A DNA stretch of 64,000 nucleotides from Thalassotalea mangrovi. GTDB lineage: Bacteria > Pseudomonadota > Gammaproteobacteria > Enterobacterales > Alteromonadaceae. The DNA is taken from NCBI RefSeq assembly GCF_005116735.1, contig NZ_SWDB01000002.1, positions 1 to 64,000 on the forward strand. The letters run 5' to 3'. The notes under the pieces were generated by a model. The model did not search any database. It worked only from the letters and a program-made list of their open reading frames with translations, and had not been told where the DNA came from. Positions 21,156 through 30,979 of this stretch are shown here, in pieces; within the stretch, counting starts at the first letter, position 1, and each line of letters opens with the position of its first letter. Both the position numbers and the translations under genes were made by a program.

Positions 21156-21932
21156 ATGAGCCAGAGCATGATAACAACAAATAACTCAGTAAAAGCGAAC
21201 CTGTCGTTCTGGTTCGGACTGTTGTTTTTTGTGCTTATTTGCCTGGCACTGGTGCTCGGCTTAATGCGCATTATGAATGGCATGCTGCAGGAAAATGTAG
21301 CGCCAGTGTCATCTCTGGTGATTAAAGGAGATACTCCTTACACCCGGCGTGATGAAATAGTCGCTGCAGTAAGTCGTGCGAAACTGGATAATTTTTTTCA
21401 GCTTGATGTAAACGATGTCCAGCAAAAGGTACAGGCTCTGCCCTGGGTATATTCGGTAACCGTGCGCAAGCAATGGCCAAGCGAATTGCGGTTATACATT
21501 GAAGATCAGGTGCCGGTTGCACAATGGAATGATGACTTTTTTATCAATGAGCATGGCACCATATTTCAGGCACCACAGGATCGGATTAATGGCTATTTGC
21601 CTAAATTGTTTGGTCCTGAGGGAAGTGAGAAAATGGCGTTGGAAAATTATCGGAATCTGAACCAGTTACTGGCATTTATCGATACCGATATTAATGAACT
21701 GGTGTTGACCGAACGCTATGCCTGGCAGTTAACCCTGTCAGATGGCATTTTTCTCAACCTTGGTCGCGAAGACCGGGTGAAGCGATTGCAGCGCTACATG
21801 GACGCCTATCCGCAAATTAAGGCACAACAAACAGAACAGCAACGGGTCGATTATGTTGACCTGAGATACGATACGGGATTAGCCGTTGGTTTTAAAGAAA
21901 AACAACAAGATGAGCAGAATGGTAATGCCTAA
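21156..21932 (+). CDS. ftsQ: Cell division protein FtsQ
   Basis: Bitopic divisome protein linking FtsK to the FtsLB/FtsWI complex. The 258-residue product has a cytosolic tail, one hydrophobic helix (about residues 17-38, WFGLLFFVLICLALVLGLM), then a POTRA domain beginning at SSLVIKGDTPYTRRDEI and the FtsQ beta domain with LPWVYSVTVRKQWPSELRLY. Family identity is diagnosed by the POTRA start and by position between ddlB and ftsA, which it overlaps by 23 bases. Confidence 0.93.
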   Translation: MSQSMITTNNSVKANLSFWFGLLFFVLICLALVLGLMRIMNGMLQENVAPVSSLVIKGDTPYTRRDEIVAAVSRAKLDNFFQLDVNDVQQKVQALPWVYSVTVRKQWPSELRLYIEDQVPVAQWNDDFFINEHGTIFQAPQDRINGYLPKLFGPEGSEKMALENYRNLNQLLAFIDTDINELVLTERYAWQLTLSDGIFLNLGREDRVKRLQRYMDAYPQIKAQQTEQQRVDYVDLRYDTGLAVGFKEKQQDEQNGNA

Positions 21933-23157
21933 AGCAATGGAAAGAAATTTAGTGGTGGGATTAGATATCGGCACCTCTAAGATTGTTGCCGTCGTCGGCG
22001 AAGTGTCACCTGACAATACCCTGAGTATTGTTGGCGTTGGTCATCATGCAGCACGCGGCATGGACAAGGGTGGAGTCAATGACCTGCATCTGGTAATGCA
22101 GTCAATCCAACGAGCGGTTAACGAAGCAGAGTTAATGTCGGATTGTCGTATTGGCAACGTTTATCTCGGCATTTCCGGAAAACACATAACCTGCCAGAAT
22201 GAAAATGGCATGGTGCCGATCAACGACAGCGAAGTTACACAGGAAGATGTCGACAACGTCATCCATACCGCCCGCTCGGTGCCGTTATCGGCGGAAAGGC
22301 GCATGCTGCATGTTCTGCCACAGGAATATAGTGTCGATTGCCAGGAGGGTATTAAAAGCCCGATTGGTATGTCCGGTGTGCGCATGGAAGCCAAGGTTCA
22401 CATCGTAACCTGTGCCAACGATATGGCCCGCAACATTGTTAAGTGTGTCGAACGCTGCGATTTACATGCAGACCAATTGATTTTTTCTGCACTCGCCTCC
22501 AGCTACGCCGTCCTTACCGAAGATGAAAAAGAACTCGGCGTTTGTGTCGTTGATATGGGCGCTGGTACCATGGATATCTCCGTGTTTACCGGTGGAGCAT
22601 TGCGCCATAGTGCAGTGATCGCTGTCGGCGGTAACCAGGTTAGTAGCGATATTGCGAAAATATTTCGCACGCCATTGAGTCATGCTGAAGAAATCAAGGT
22701 ACAATATGCCTGCGCGCTCAGACAGATGGTATCGATGGAAGAAAATATTGAGGTACCGAGTGTCGGTGGTCGTCCGGCTCGCAGTATGTCACGACATACG
22801 CTGGCGGAAGTGGTCGAACCCCGGTATCATGAACTGTTTGAGCTGATTCAGGAAGAGTTGCGGGCAACGGGTCTTGAAGACCAGATCGCTGCGGGCATTG
22901 TCCTGACCGGTGGCACCGCAAAAATGGAAGGTGTGGTCGAGTTTGCCGAAGAAATTTTTCAAATGCCGGTGAGAATCGGTACACCGTTGAATATTAAGGG
23001 CTTGACAGACTATGTTAATGACCCAAGTTATAGTACAGTAGTCGGTTTGCTGCAGTATGGTATTCAACACAGCATTCAGAGTAAACCTGAAAGTGGCAGT
23101 AACCAGGGAATGGCCGATTTGTGGGCTAAATTTCGTTCCCTGATAAAGGAATTTTAG
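21910..23157 (+). CDS. ftsA: Cell division protein FtsA
   Basis: Actin-like ATPase that tethers FtsZ to the membrane and recruits later division proteins. The N-terminal phosphate-binding motif is VGLDIGTSKIVAVVGE; VVDMGAGTMDISVF and GIVLTGGTAKMEG are the other actin-family nucleotide loops, and the end, DLWAKFRSLIKEF, fits the amphipathic membrane-targeting helix. Several in-frame ATGs (21910, 21919, 21925, 21937) could serve as start; 21910 gives 415 residues, near the usual 418-420. It overlaps ftsQ and lies 48 bp before ftsZ. Confidence 0.95.
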   Translation: MSRMVMPKAMERNLVVGLDIGTSKIVAVVGEVSPDNTLSIVGVGHHAARGMDKGGVNDLHLVMQSIQRAVNEAELMSDCRIGNVYLGISGKHITCQNENGMVPINDSEVTQEDVDNVIHTARSVPLSAERRMLHVLPQEYSVDCQEGIKSPIGMSGVRMEAKVHIVTCANDMARNIVKCVERCDLHADQLIFSALASSYAVLTEDEKELGVCVVDMGAGTMDISVFTGGALRHSAVIAVGGNQVSSDIAKIFRTPLSHAEEIKVQYACALRQMVSMEENIEVPSVGGRPARSMSRHTLAEVVEPRYHELFELIQEELRATGLEDQIAAGIVLTGGTAKMEGVVEFAEEIFQMPVRIGTPLNIKGLTDYVNDPSYSTVVGLLQYGIQHSIQSKPESGSNQGMADLWAKFRSLIKEF

Positions 23158-23205
23158 AATACGGTTTTTGGTGGAACAAAAAGAGTAACAAAGACGGAGA
23201 AAACT

Positions 23206-24363
23206 ATGTTTGAATTAATGGACGACCACAATGAGGAAGCGGTCATTAAAGTTATCGGCGTCGGTGGTGGCGGTGGTAACGCAGTTGAGCATATGGTAAA
23301 TCAGACCATTGAAGGGGTCGAATTTATCACAGCCAATACCGATTCCCAGGCGCTGCGCAATTCCAGCGCCAATATTACCCTGCAGCTGGGCGCTGACGTT
23401 ACTAAAGGGCTTGGCGCTGGCGCCAACCCGGAAATTGGACGTCGTGCAGCAGAAGAAGATCGCGAAACCATTCGCCAGACCCTGCAGGGCTCTGACATGG
23501 TATTTATCGCTGCCGGCATGGGTGGTGGTACCGGTACGGGGGCGGCACCTGTCGTCGCCGAAGTGGCCAAGGAAATGGGTATATTAACCGTTGCCGTGGT
23601 GACTAAACCGTTCCCGTTTGAAGGGAAAAAACGGATGAACTATGCCGAGCAGGGGATTGAGTTTCTTGCTGGTAATGTTGATTCGCTTATTACCATACCT
23701 AATGAAAAGCTGCTTAAAGTATTGGGGCCTGGCACTAGTTTGCTCGATGCCTTCAAAGCAGCCAATAACGTTTTGCTGGGTGCCGTGCAAGGTATTGCCG
23801 AGTTAATTACCCGTCCGGGTCTGATTAATGTCGACTTTGCTGACGTCCGTACGGTGATGTCGGAAATGGGAACGGCAATGATGGGTTCCGGTATTGCATC
23901 TGGTGAGGATCGCGCCGAAGAAGCTGCCGAAGCAGCAATATCCAGTCCATTGCTGGAAGACGTTGATCTAGCCGGGGCGCGCGGTATTTTGGTCAATATT
24001 ACCGCGGGCATGGATATCAGTATCGACGAATTCGAAACAGTCGGTAATGCGGTTAAGGCATTTGCCTCGGAAAATGCAACCGTGGTGGTTGGTGCCGTTA
24101 TTGATCCGGATATGTCCGATGAATTGCGGGTAACCGTTGTTGCGACTGGCATTGGTATCGCACAAAAACCAGAAATCACCATAGTGCCAAATAAGCCGGC
24201 ACAGTCAGAGTCTATGGTTGTTAACGGCGGATTTGCACAAAATGCGGAACCAGAACCGGTGAGTAACCCGTATGCGGAAGAAAGAGCAGCGCCACAGCCT
24301 GCAAGCGCAGCGGATCCCGATTACCTGGATATCCCGGCATTTTTGAGAAAGCAGGCAGATTAA
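23206..24363 (+). CDS. ftsZ: Cell division protein FtsZ
   Basis: Tubulin-like GTPase forming the division ring. The GTP signature GGGTGTG is at residues 106-112; the N-terminal nucleotide motif is [12 protein letters not shown], and the synergy loop NVDFADVR is present. The C-terminus ends with the conserved peptide [14 protein letters not shown] used to bind FtsA and ZipA. A variable proline/alanine-rich linker precedes it. 385 residues, typical. GGAG lies seven to eight bases before the ATG. A hairpin terminator starts at its stop codon. Confidence 0.98.
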   Translation: MFELMDDHNEEAVIKVIGVGGGGGNAVEHMVNQTIEGVEFITANTDSQALRNSSANITLQLGADVTKGLGAGANPEIGRRAAEEDRETIRQTLQGSDMVFIAAGMGGGTGTGAAPVVAEVAKEMGILTVAVVTKPFPFEGKKRMNYAEQGIEFLAGNVDSLITIPNEKLLKVLGPGTSLLDAFKAANNVLLGAVQGIAELITRPGLINVDFADVRTVMSEMGTAMMGSGIASGEDRAEEAAEAAISSPLLEDVDLAGARGILVNITAGMDISIDEFETVGNAVKAFASENATVVVGAVIDPDMSDELRVTVVATGIGIAQKPEITIVPNKPAQSESMVVNGGFAQNAEPEPVSNPYAEERAAPQPASAADPDYLDIPAFLRKQAD

Positions 24364-24380
24364 CCGTCTGCCCGTTTTTT
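24354..24380 (+). terminator. Intrinsic terminator after ftsZ
   Basis: Six-base stem GGCAGA (24354-24359) / TCTGCC (24367-24372) with a seven-base loop containing the ftsZ stop codon, followed after two bases by a run of six T. It separates the long dcw operon from lpxC; the short stem suggests only partial termination. Confidence 0.65.
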
Positions 24381-24436
24381 GGTATTGTTTAACCTGTTGA
24401 AATTGCTAAGCTTCTATAGTTGAAGGTGAGCAAATT

Positions 24437-24465
24437 TTGACTGTTTGCATGAGTTTTGATATATT
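24437..24465 (+). promoter_or_regulatory. Sigma-70 promoter of lpxC
   Basis: TTGACT at 24437-24442, a 17-bp spacer, and TATATT at 24460-24465, about 85 bp before the lpxC start. This is the best-formed promoter in the division cluster and agrees with the known independent transcription of lpxC in enterobacteria. Confidence 0.7.
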
Positions 24466-24551
24466 ACGCCCCCTGACTTACTGGTCCGAACTGTTACAGT
24501 AGGGCTGAGTCATAACAAAAAGATTAATTTTGCGCGGTATATAGGCGAATT

Positions 24552-25460
24552 ATGATTAAACAACGTACGATAAAAGATAGTATTTCGGCCACAGGAGTCG
24601 GTTTACACAAAGGTGAAAAGGTGCAGATCACTCTCCGTCCTGCGCCTGCGAATACAGGTATTGTGTTTCGCCGTGTAGATCTGGAACCTGTTGTTGACAT
24701 CAAAGCTTGCCCGGAAGCTGTGGGCGAGACGACGTTGTGTACCTGTCTGGTCAATGAGCAAGGTGTACAAGTATCCACCGTTGAACACTTGCTCGCTGCC
24801 GTGGCAGGGATGGGGATTGATAACTTGATTATCGATGTCGACTCACCCGAAATCCCGATCATGGATGGTAGTTCATTGCCATTCGTTTACCTGATTCAGT
24901 CAGTTGGTATTGAAGAAGCGAACGTGGCCAAACGTTTTCTGCGTATCAAGCATCCGATTCGTGTTGAAGAGGGCGACAAGTGGGCCGAGTTGCGCCCGTA
25001 TGAAGGTTTCAAGGTTAACTTTGCCATTGATTTCGATCATCCGGTGATTGCCAATACTGCACAGACCATGAGCATGGATTTTTCCAGTAGCTCATTTATA
25101 AAAGAAATCAGTCGTGCACGGACCTTTGGCTTTATGAAGGACATTGAGTTCTTGCGATCTCATAACCTCGCATTGGGAGGCAGCCTGGAAAATGCCATCG
25201 TTCTTGATGAATTTCGCATGCTGAACGCGGACGAACTTCGTTATGATGACGAATTCGTCAAACACAAGATCCTGGATGCGATCGGCGACCTGTATATGTC
25301 TGGGGTAAGCATCCTTGGTGAACTGAACGCCTTCAAGTCAGGTCATGGCCTGAATAATATGTTGCTTCGCGAAGTGTTCAAGCAGCGGGAAAACTGGGAA
25401 TGGGTGACATACGAGGACAATCGTCCTGCACCGATTACCTACCAGGAAGCCCTGGCATAA
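24552..25460 (+). CDS. lpxC: UDP-3-O-acyl-N-acetylglucosamine deacetylase
   Basis: Zinc amidase for the committed step of lipid A synthesis. The zinc ligands are visible at the E. coli positions: His79 in EHLLAAV, and His238 and Asp242 in [14 protein letters not shown]; the general-base region has the usual EIPIMDGSS motif, and GHGLNN carries the C-terminal histidine. 302 residues against 305 in E. coli. It follows ftsZ behind its own promoter, as in other gammaproteobacteria. Confidence 0.97.
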   Translation: MIKQRTIKDSISATGVGLHKGEKVQITLRPAPANTGIVFRRVDLEPVVDIKACPEAVGETTLCTCLVNEQGVQVSTVEHLLAAVAGMGIDNLIIDVDSPEIPIMDGSSLPFVYLIQSVGIEEANVAKRFLRIKHPIRVEEGDKWAELRPYEGFKVNFAIDFDHPVIANTAQTMSMDFSSSSFIKEISRARTFGFMKDIEFLRSHNLALGGSLENAIVLDEFRMLNADELRYDDEFVKHKILDAIGDLYMSGVSILGELNAFKSGHGLNNMLLREVFKQRENWEWVTYEDNRPAPITYQEALA

Positions 25461-25470
25461 AGATCATTGA

Positions 25471-25497
25471 AAACCGGAGTCTGACTCCGGTTTTTTT
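25471..25497. terminator. Bidirectional terminator between lpxC and dciA
   Basis: Perfect ten-base stem AAACCGGAGT / ACTCCGGTTT with a three-base loop and a T run on the plus strand (lpxC). The A-rich left arm also provides a short T tract for minus-strand transcripts of dciA, whose stop codon abuts the hairpin. Confidence 0.85.
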
Positions 25498-25984
25498 ATG
25501 TTTTCTTTTCACTGGCCGATGCGTGCCTGGCAAGTTTTTGTAACTTTTCTTTCAAACCCTGTGGGGCATGTTCTGCAACCATGTTTAATTGCTCTGCGGT
25601 ATGCATCGACATGTGTTTCCCCGGCTGTTCTGATGGTTTCTTTGGCGCCGGGGTTTCCGTCTGGCGTTGATGGCCATAAGGATTAATTTTCAGTTCCAGG
25701 CGGGTTAACTGTCCCTGGCTTTGTTGCGCCAGGTGCTGGCAAATTCGGTTTCGTTCGAACTGTAATCTTTGTCCCCAGACGGCGGATTTCACTTCTAAAA
25801 CAACCGTTTCTTGTCTACAATTAGCTACCTGCCAAATTTCTTCAGGGATATCCGGGCAAATTTCGGCAATGATGGTATTTAAGGATTGCAGAGTTTTTGC
25901 CTTGGCGCCAAAGCCGGCCAGGTTGCCGGAAGACTGGGACAGTAAATTCGCTAAATCCTGCGGTGTTTTTTCAATACGCGACAT
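25496..25984 (-). CDS. dciA: DciA-family protein (DUF721), predicted replicative helicase loader
   Basis: DUF721 proteins such as DciA are the ancestral loaders or operators of the DnaB helicase in bacteria lacking DnaC. The 162-residue product has the DUF721 core in its N-terminal 100 residues, with the region around LEVKSAVWGQRLQFERNRI typical of the family, and a low-complexity C-terminus rich in Q, P and K. The gene stands opposite lpxC and divergent from the M23 peptidase, a placement common in Alteromonadales and Vibrio. Function is by family, not from visible catalytic residues. Confidence 0.85.
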   Translation of the reverse strand: MSRIEKTPQDLANLLSQSSGNLAGFGAKAKTLQSLNTIIAEICPDIPEEIWQVANCRQETVVLEVKSAVWGQRLQFERNRICQHLAQQSQGQLTRLELKINPYGHQRQTETPAPKKPSEQPGKHMSMHTAEQLNMVAEHAPQGLKEKLQKLARHASASEKKT

Positions 25985-26026
25985 GAATAAACGCTTAATC
26001 TAAAATATGTAAGCAAGAATAATAAT

Positions 26027-26932
26027 ATGAGTTTAACAGTTTTATACCGTGGAAAAAATGTTCGCTTTTCATTGCGGCTCAGCAAAGCTCGCTGGGTGGC
26101 AATACTCGCTTCCTTTACGCTGCTCTCCGGATTGGTGATTCACTGGATTTTAAAGCCGGTTCCGGTGCCGGTACATCTACAGGCAGCCATGGTCGATGCG
26201 AAACAATCCCCAGAAAGTGATTTCAATCATGATGCGTTGCAGATCACCACATTAACGGCGCGCCTGGCGGAATTGCAAAGCCATGTTTTACGCCTCAATG
26301 CCCTGGCAGAGCGCCTCGCCAAAGAAGCCAATATACCTGAAGATGAGTTTAATATGAGTACACTACCGTCTTCGGGTGGACCTTTGCAGACCGAAGCGAT
26401 TGTCAGTTTGAACTCAGTGTCAGAGCTCGAAACTCAACTTGCTGAACTGGCGTTAAATGTAGAACAACAACAAAATCAATTTAGCCTACTTGAATCTTTA
26501 GCCTTGGGTCACCACATTGAAGATAATAGTTACTTATCTGGCAGACCAATTACCAAAGGCTGGTTATCGTCGTATTATGGCGTTCGCAAGGACCCATTTA
26601 ATGGCACGCCAACCATGCACAAGGGGGTTGATTTTGCGGGCAAGGAAAATGCTGAGGTAATAGCCACCGGTTCAGGGGTGGTTAGCTGGGCTTCAGAGCG
26701 CTATGGTTATGGAAATTTAATTGAAATTGATCATGGTACTGGCTTTAAGACCAGATATGGGCATAATAGTGCCCTATTAGTAAAAGTTGGTGATGTGGTA
26801 AGCAAAGGGCAAGTGATTGCTCGCATGGGTAGTACAGGTCGCTCAACAGGTCCTCACGTTCATTACGAAATCCTGCGCGCAAATCAACAGATTAACCCGA
26901 TTAAGTACGTTTATCGAAAGCCGAAAAAGTAG
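26027..26932 (+). CDS. M23 (LytM) family peptidoglycan endopeptidase
   Basis: Predicted periplasmic zinc peptidase anchored by an N-terminal helix (about residues 23-42). A coiled-coil-like region around residues 65-160 is followed by the LytM domain. The zinc motifs are MHKGVDFAG (H-x3-D) and HVHYEI near the C-terminus, with the intervening GNLIEIDHGTGFKTRYGH; the catalytic set looks complete. It may cleave peptide cross-links or act in division or growth control. It sits between dciA and secA, 149 bp before secA, a conserved neighbourhood in this group. Confidence 0.9.
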   Translation: MSLTVLYRGKNVRFSLRLSKARWVAILASFTLLSGLVIHWILKPVPVPVHLQAAMVDAKQSPESDFNHDALQITTLTARLAELQSHVLRLNALAERLAKEANIPEDEFNMSTLPSSGGPLQTEAIVSLNSVSELETQLAELALNVEQQQNQFSLLESLALGHHIEDNSYLSGRPITKGWLSSYYGVRKDPFNGTPTMHKGVDFAGKENAEVIATGSGVVSWASERYGYGNLIEIDHGTGFKTRYGHNSALLVKVGDVVSKGQVIARMGSTGRSTGPHVHYEILRANQQINPIKYVYRKPKK

Positions 26933-27081
26933 AACTTATACCTTTACGTAGCTGCAGGTGGGCGAAAGCTAACAGCCACTTGCGTAAACGGCTGGTATTA
27001 TCAACAACAAAGACAATAAGCCGGGTGAGCTTATTTATAAAGAAACTGGGGTTTCACCTCAGGGAAATGGTTTGAAATAAC

Positions 27082-29763
27082 ATGTTTGTAAAAATGATGA
27101 CAAAACTGTTTGGTAGCCGAAATGATCGGTTACTCAAACAAATGGGAAAAGACGTAAAAAAAATAAATGACCTGGAAGAAGGTCTGCAGGCGTTGTCCGA
27201 CCAAGAACTAAAAGAAAAAACGGCGGAATTTAAGCAACGTATTGCCGATGGCGAATCCCTGGATAATTTACTGAACGAGGCATTTGCCGTTGTTCGCGAA
27301 GCGTCGGTGCGGGTCTTTGGTATGCGTCATTTTGACGTGCAAATGATTGGTGGTACCGTACTGCATCAGGGGAAAATTGCAGAAATGCGTACCGGTGAAG
27401 GTAAAACCCTGACGGCAACGTTACCTGCCTACCTGAACGCCCTGAGCGGCAAGGGTGTGCATGTTATTACCGTCAACGACTACCTGGCCAAGCGTGATGC
27501 TGACTGGTCTCGTCCATTGTTTGAATTTCTCGGGCTGACGGTTGGTTGTAATATCCCCAATATTTCCTCACAGGAAAAACAAGAAGCCTATGCGGCAGAT
27601 ATCACTTATGGTACCAATAACGAGTTTGGTTTCGATTATCTGCGTGACAATATGGCGTTCTCACCATCACAACGGGTTCAGCGGCCTTTAAACTATGCGA
27701 TTATAGATGAAGTTGACTCGATTTTAATCGATGAAGCGCGTACGCCGCTGGTCATTTCTGGCCAGGCAGAAGACAGCTCTGAACTGTATCAGTTGATTAA
27801 TACCCTGGTGCCATTGTTAGAAGTTCAGGAAGAAGAGGATAAGGAAGGTACGGAAAGTACCGGCGACTATACCATTGATGAGAAATCTAAACAGGTTTAC
27901 TTAACTGAACGAGGCCAGGTTCGGGTTGAAGAAATTCTTCACGAGCGAGGCTTGTTGCAGGACGGTGATTCCCTGTATGCAGCAAGTTCGATTTCTTTAC
28001 TGCATCACGTGATGGCGGCCCTGCGCGCTCATAAACTGTTCCAAAAAGATGTCGACTATATCGTTAAAGACGGCGAAATCGTCATTGTTGACGAACATAC
28101 TGGACGAACTATGGAAGGTCGACGCTGGTCAGAAGGTCTGCATCAGGCGGTTGAAGCGAAAGAAGGCGTTAACATCCAGAATGAAAACCAGACACTGGCA
28201 TCCATCACGTTCCAGAACTACTTCCGGTTGTATCAGAAATTATCGGGTATGACAGGTACTGCTGATACTGAAGCGTTCGAATTTAACCATATTTATGGGC
28301 TGGAAACGGTCGTCATCCCAACCAATCGTCCGATGATTCGTGATGATATGGCGGATTTAATCTACCTTACCGCAGAAGAAAAATTTGAAGCCATTCTTGC
28401 CGACATCAAAGACTGTGTCAAACGTGGTCAACCGGTTCTGGTTGGTACCATTAGTATCGAAACTTCAGAGTTTTTATCTAAGCTGCTGCGCAAAGAAAAA
28501 ATCAAGCATAAGGTATTGAATGCCAAGTTCCATGCGGAAGAGGCAGAAATTGTTGCTCAGGCGGGTAAGATAGGTGCCGTTACCATTGCTACCAATATGG
28601 CTGGTCGTGGTACCGATATCGTATTAGGTGGTAACCTGGCGTCCGAGCTTGAAAAAATCGATGCTGCGGATGAAGCGCAAATTGCCAAGGTCACTGAACA
28701 GTGGCAGGAAGAGCACAATAAGGTGCTCGAGCTTGGTGGCTTACATATTGTCGCCACAGAACGCCATGAATCGCGTCGTATCGATAATCAGTTACGTGGT
28801 CGTTCTGGTCGTCAGGGTGACCCGGGTTCAACCCGTTTCTACCTGTCGATGGAAGACGGCCTGATGCGTATCTTTGCATCGGAACGCATTGCCAATATGA
28901 TGCGCAAACTGGGTATGGAGCACGGTGAAGCGATTGAGCACCCGTGGGTGACCCGTAGTATTGAAAATGCGCAACGTAAAGTGGAAGGTCGCAACTTCGA
29001 TATCCGTAAGCAATTGCTCGAATACGATGATGTTGCCAATGACCAGCGTAAAGTCATTTATGAGCAACGTAATGAGTTGCTTGATGATGGTGAAATTGGT
29101 GACACCATTAAAGCGATTCGTGAGGACGTTATCTCGGGCATGATCGCTCAGCATATTCCACCACAATCTCTTGAAGAAATGTGGGATGTGGCTGGTCTGG
29201 AAGAGCAATTGCGTGGCGATTTAGCGCTGGACTTACCGATAGCTAAGTGGCTCGAAGAAGACGATAAACTGCACGAAGAATCGTTGCGTGACAAGATTTT
29301 CGACAGCGTTGAAGAAGCGTATCAGGCAAAAGAAGAGCAAGTCGGTGCTGATGCATTGCGACAGATTGAAAAAGCCATTATGTTGCAGAGCCTTGATTCG
29401 CACTGGAAAGAACATCTGGCTGCGATGGATCACTTGCGCCAGGGTATTCACCTTCGCGGTTACGCGCAAAAGAACCCGAAACAGGAATACAAGAAAGAAT
29501 CGTTTGCGCTGTTTTCCGATATGCTGGAAAACCTGAAGTATGATGTGGTAAGCATTTTATCTAAAGTACGTATTCAGCAGCAGTCCGACGTCGATGCGTT
29601 GGAAGAACAACGTCGCAAGCAAGCGGAAATGCAACAAAAACTGCAGCACGAATCTGCTGGTCCCCTGGTATCAGAGTTACCGGAAAAACGTGTTGGCCGT
29701 AATGATCCATGCCCGTGCGGTTCAGGTAAGAAATATAAGCAATGTCATGGCAAGTTAAACTAA
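27082..29763 (+). CDS. secA: Protein translocase ATPase SecA
   Basis: Motor ATPase driving preproteins through SecYEG. The Walker A loop TGEGKT is at residues 104-109, the DEAD-box variant reads [17 protein letters not shown], and [15 protein letters not shown] and [12 protein letters not shown] are the C-terminal motor motifs. The tail has the zinc/SecB-binding sequence [14 protein letters not shown]. 893 residues, standard. The ATG at 27082 has only weak SD-like sequence (AGGGAAA about 14 bases upstream), which may mean regulated translation. No SecM gene precedes it; the leader is 149 bp. mutT follows. Confidence 0.98.
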   Translation: MFVKMMTKLFGSRNDRLLKQMGKDVKKINDLEEGLQALSDQELKEKTAEFKQRIADGESLDNLLNEAFAVVREASVRVFGMRHFDVQMIGGTVLHQGKIAEMRTGEGKTLTATLPAYLNALSGKGVHVITVNDYLAKRDADWSRPLFEFLGLTVGCNIPNISSQEKQEAYAADITYGTNNEFGFDYLRDNMAFSPSQRVQRPLNYAIIDEVDSILIDEARTPLVISGQAEDSSELYQLINTLVPLLEVQEEEDKEGTESTGDYTIDEKSKQVYLTERGQVRVEEILHERGLLQDGDSLYAASSISLLHHVMAALRAHKLFQKDVDYIVKDGEIVIVDEHTGRTMEGRRWSEGLHQAVEAKEGVNIQNENQTLASITFQNYFRLYQKLSGMTGTADTEAFEFNHIYGLETVVIPTNRPMIRDDMADLIYLTAEEKFEAILADIKDCVKRGQPVLVGTISIETSEFLSKLLRKEKIKHKVLNAKFHAEEAEIVAQAGKIGAVTIATNMAGRGTDIVLGGNLASELEKIDAADEAQIAKVTEQWQEEHNKVLELGGLHIVATERHESRRIDNQLRGRSGRQGDPGSTRFYLSMEDGLMRIFASERIANMMRKLGMEHGEAIEHPWVTRSIENAQRKVEGRNFDIRKQLLEYDDVANDQRKVIYEQRNELLDDGEIGDTIKAIREDVISGMIAQHIPPQSLEEMWDVAGLEEQLRGDLALDLPIAKWLEEDDKLHEESLRDKIFDSVEEAYQAKEEQVGADALRQIEKAIMLQSLDSHWKEHLAAMDHLRQGIHLRGYAQKNPKQEYKKESFALFSDMLENLKYDVVSILSKVRIQQQSDVDALEEQRRKQAEMQQKLQHESAGPLVSELPEKRVGRNDPCPCGSGKKYKQCHGKLN

Positions 29764-29778
29764 ATTGACTTAAATCCT

Positions 29779-29808
29779 AAGGCCGGTATTATCCGGCCTT
29801 ATTTTTTT
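29779..29808 (+). terminator. Intrinsic terminator after secA
   Basis: Perfect eight-base stem AAGGCCGG / CCGGCCTT with a six-base loop, followed by A and a seven-T run. It lies 16 bp after the secA stop and 32 bp before mutT, so mutT may depend on read-through or its own promoter. Confidence 0.9.
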
Positions 29809-29839
29809 CTAACGATTAGATATCAGGTATTAACGTTCA

Positions 29840-30238
29840 ATGAATAAGCGATTGCATGTAGCGGTGGGTGTTATTTACCGTGACGGACAGGTATTTCTGA
29901 CACGCAGACACCAGCATCAACATCAGGGAGGCAGGTGGGAGTTTCCTGGTGGCAAGGTAGAGGCCAATGAAACCGTGCACCAGGCGTTGCATCGCGAGCT
30001 GATGGAAGAAGTGGCTATCGATGTTCTGGCGATGCGGCCCCTGCTCAATATATCCCATGATTATGATGATAAGTCGGTGCTGCTTGAAGTCTTTATTGTC
30101 GACCAGTTTGGTGGTGAACCAGAATCTCAGGAAGGGATGGAGCAAGGCTGGTTTGCATTAGCGCAATTAGCCAGCCTGGAATTTCCAGAGGCCAACCAAC
30201 GGATTATTGACAAGTTACTGCAACAAGCCGCTTATTGA
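29840..30238 (+). CDS. mutT: 8-oxo-dGTP diphosphatase MutT
   Basis: Nudix hydrolase that removes oxidised dGTP from the nucleotide pool. The 132-residue product has a complete Nudix box, G-x5-E-x7-REL-x-EE, from Gly38 to Glu57, and the MutT-like WEFPGGKVEANE context. It follows secA, as in E. coli. Its last bases overlap the convergent DUF3465 gene by seven, so the two stop codons interlock. Confidence 0.94.
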   Translation: MNKRLHVAVGVIYRDGQVFLTRRHQHQHQGGRWEFPGGKVEANETVHQALHRELMEEVAIDVLAMRPLLNISHDYDDKSVLLEVFIVDQFGGEPESQEGMEQGWFALAQLASLEFPEANQRIIDKLLQQAAY

Positions 30239-30723
30239 TAAATTTTACCCCGATGCCTGAGCCAGCCATCAGGGTGTGTTTTGTCCGGGTCGTGGTGAGT
30301 CCAGTGGATAACACCTCCCTGGCTATTCCACTCGTACTCTCCGTAAAAATCAATGGTATCTCCCATTTTTAAGTTAGCGACTCGCGGTGCCAGATCGATG
30401 TTATGGGCCACCAGTAAGGTCTGGCCGCTACTAAGTCTGATAATAAATCGTTGATGGCGGCTGCCTTTATTATCATCGGCGAGGACTTTTGTGACCACGC
30501 CAGATGCCTGTACCTGCAAATCACTTTGGCGGTTCTCAAAGGCCTGTTTCAGTTGCTCGACGGCATCCGTGCTAGTACGGTTATCGGCAACCGGCGCTTG
30601 CGGCGAGCCTTGTGGCGGGGACGATTGTTGTGGTGTCGGCCTATTCATCAAATAGGCAACGACCAGGGTCAGGACAATGCCGGCGATAATATTTTTTGGG
30701 GTAATTCGGTGTTTTCGTGACAT
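30232..30723 (-). CDS. DUF3465 family protein
   Basis: 163 residues with a basic N-terminus and one hydrophobic helix (about 12-27), then a proline/glutamine-rich linker and a C-terminal domain. The C-terminal segments QRFIIRLSSGQTLLVAHNID and the stretch from GDTIDFYGEYEWN to GGVIHWTHHDP match my memory of the DUF3465 family, thought to be a periplasmic OB-like fold; no function is established. The membrane helix could be an anchor or uncleaved signal. It converges on mutT with a seven-base overlap. Confidence 0.8.
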   Translation of the reverse strand: MSRKHRITPKNIIAGIVLTLVVAYLMNRPTPQQSSPPQGSPQAPVADNRTSTDAVEQLKQAFENRQSDLQVQASGVVTKVLADDNKGSRHQRFIIRLSSGQTLLVAHNIDLAPRVANLKMGDTIDFYGEYEWNSQGGVIHWTHHDPDKTHPDGWLRHRGKIYQ

Positions 30724-30846
30724 GGTTAAAGGAAGTCCAGTATCGGGCCAGATAGTCGGTTAAATGGATGAATAAATTTGACTTATTAGTTTAGTTCTTC
30801 TCGCTTGTGAAATACATTTAGATTTTTTACTCTAACTTTGCTTTCG

Positions 30847-30913
30847 AAATCTCCCCAGATTTTTCAAAGTATCATTTGGTTTTTTTATGGGCATCTTTGA
30901 TGCCCTTTTTTTT
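30847..30913 (+). ncRNA. Candidate small RNA ending in an orphan plus-strand terminator
   Basis: On the plus strand, hairpin AAATCT-CCCC-AGATTT (30847-30862) exposes a CCCC loop; 26 bp on, GGGCATC-TTT-GATGCCC (30889-30905) is followed by eight T, a textbook terminator. No plus-strand gene lies within 650 bp upstream, so it terminates nothing annotated. On the minus strand it lacks a T run. A weak promoter-like pair, TTGTGA-17-TACTCT, lies near 30808-30836. The RNA is my inference. Confidence 0.4.
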
Positions 30914-30930
30914 GTTCGAAAATTGGCATT

Positions 30931-30957
30931 AAAAACCCGGCGTTAACCGGGTTTTTT
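30931..30957. terminator. Intrinsic terminator downstream of the first DUF885 gene
   Basis: Stem AAAAACCCGG / CCGGGTTTTT around a six-base loop, 23 bp beyond the stop codon of the minus-strand DUF885 gene. Both strands end in a T tract, so it could stop transcription from either side. Confidence 0.8.
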
Positions 30958-30979
30958 AAGCTAGTTGCTATTCTACTGC

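Noticed and set aside
26980-27075. SecM-like arrest peptide before secA
   Set aside because: The 31-codon frame starts with TTG, has no SD, no signal sequence and no FxxxxWIxxxxGIRAGP-type arrest motif.
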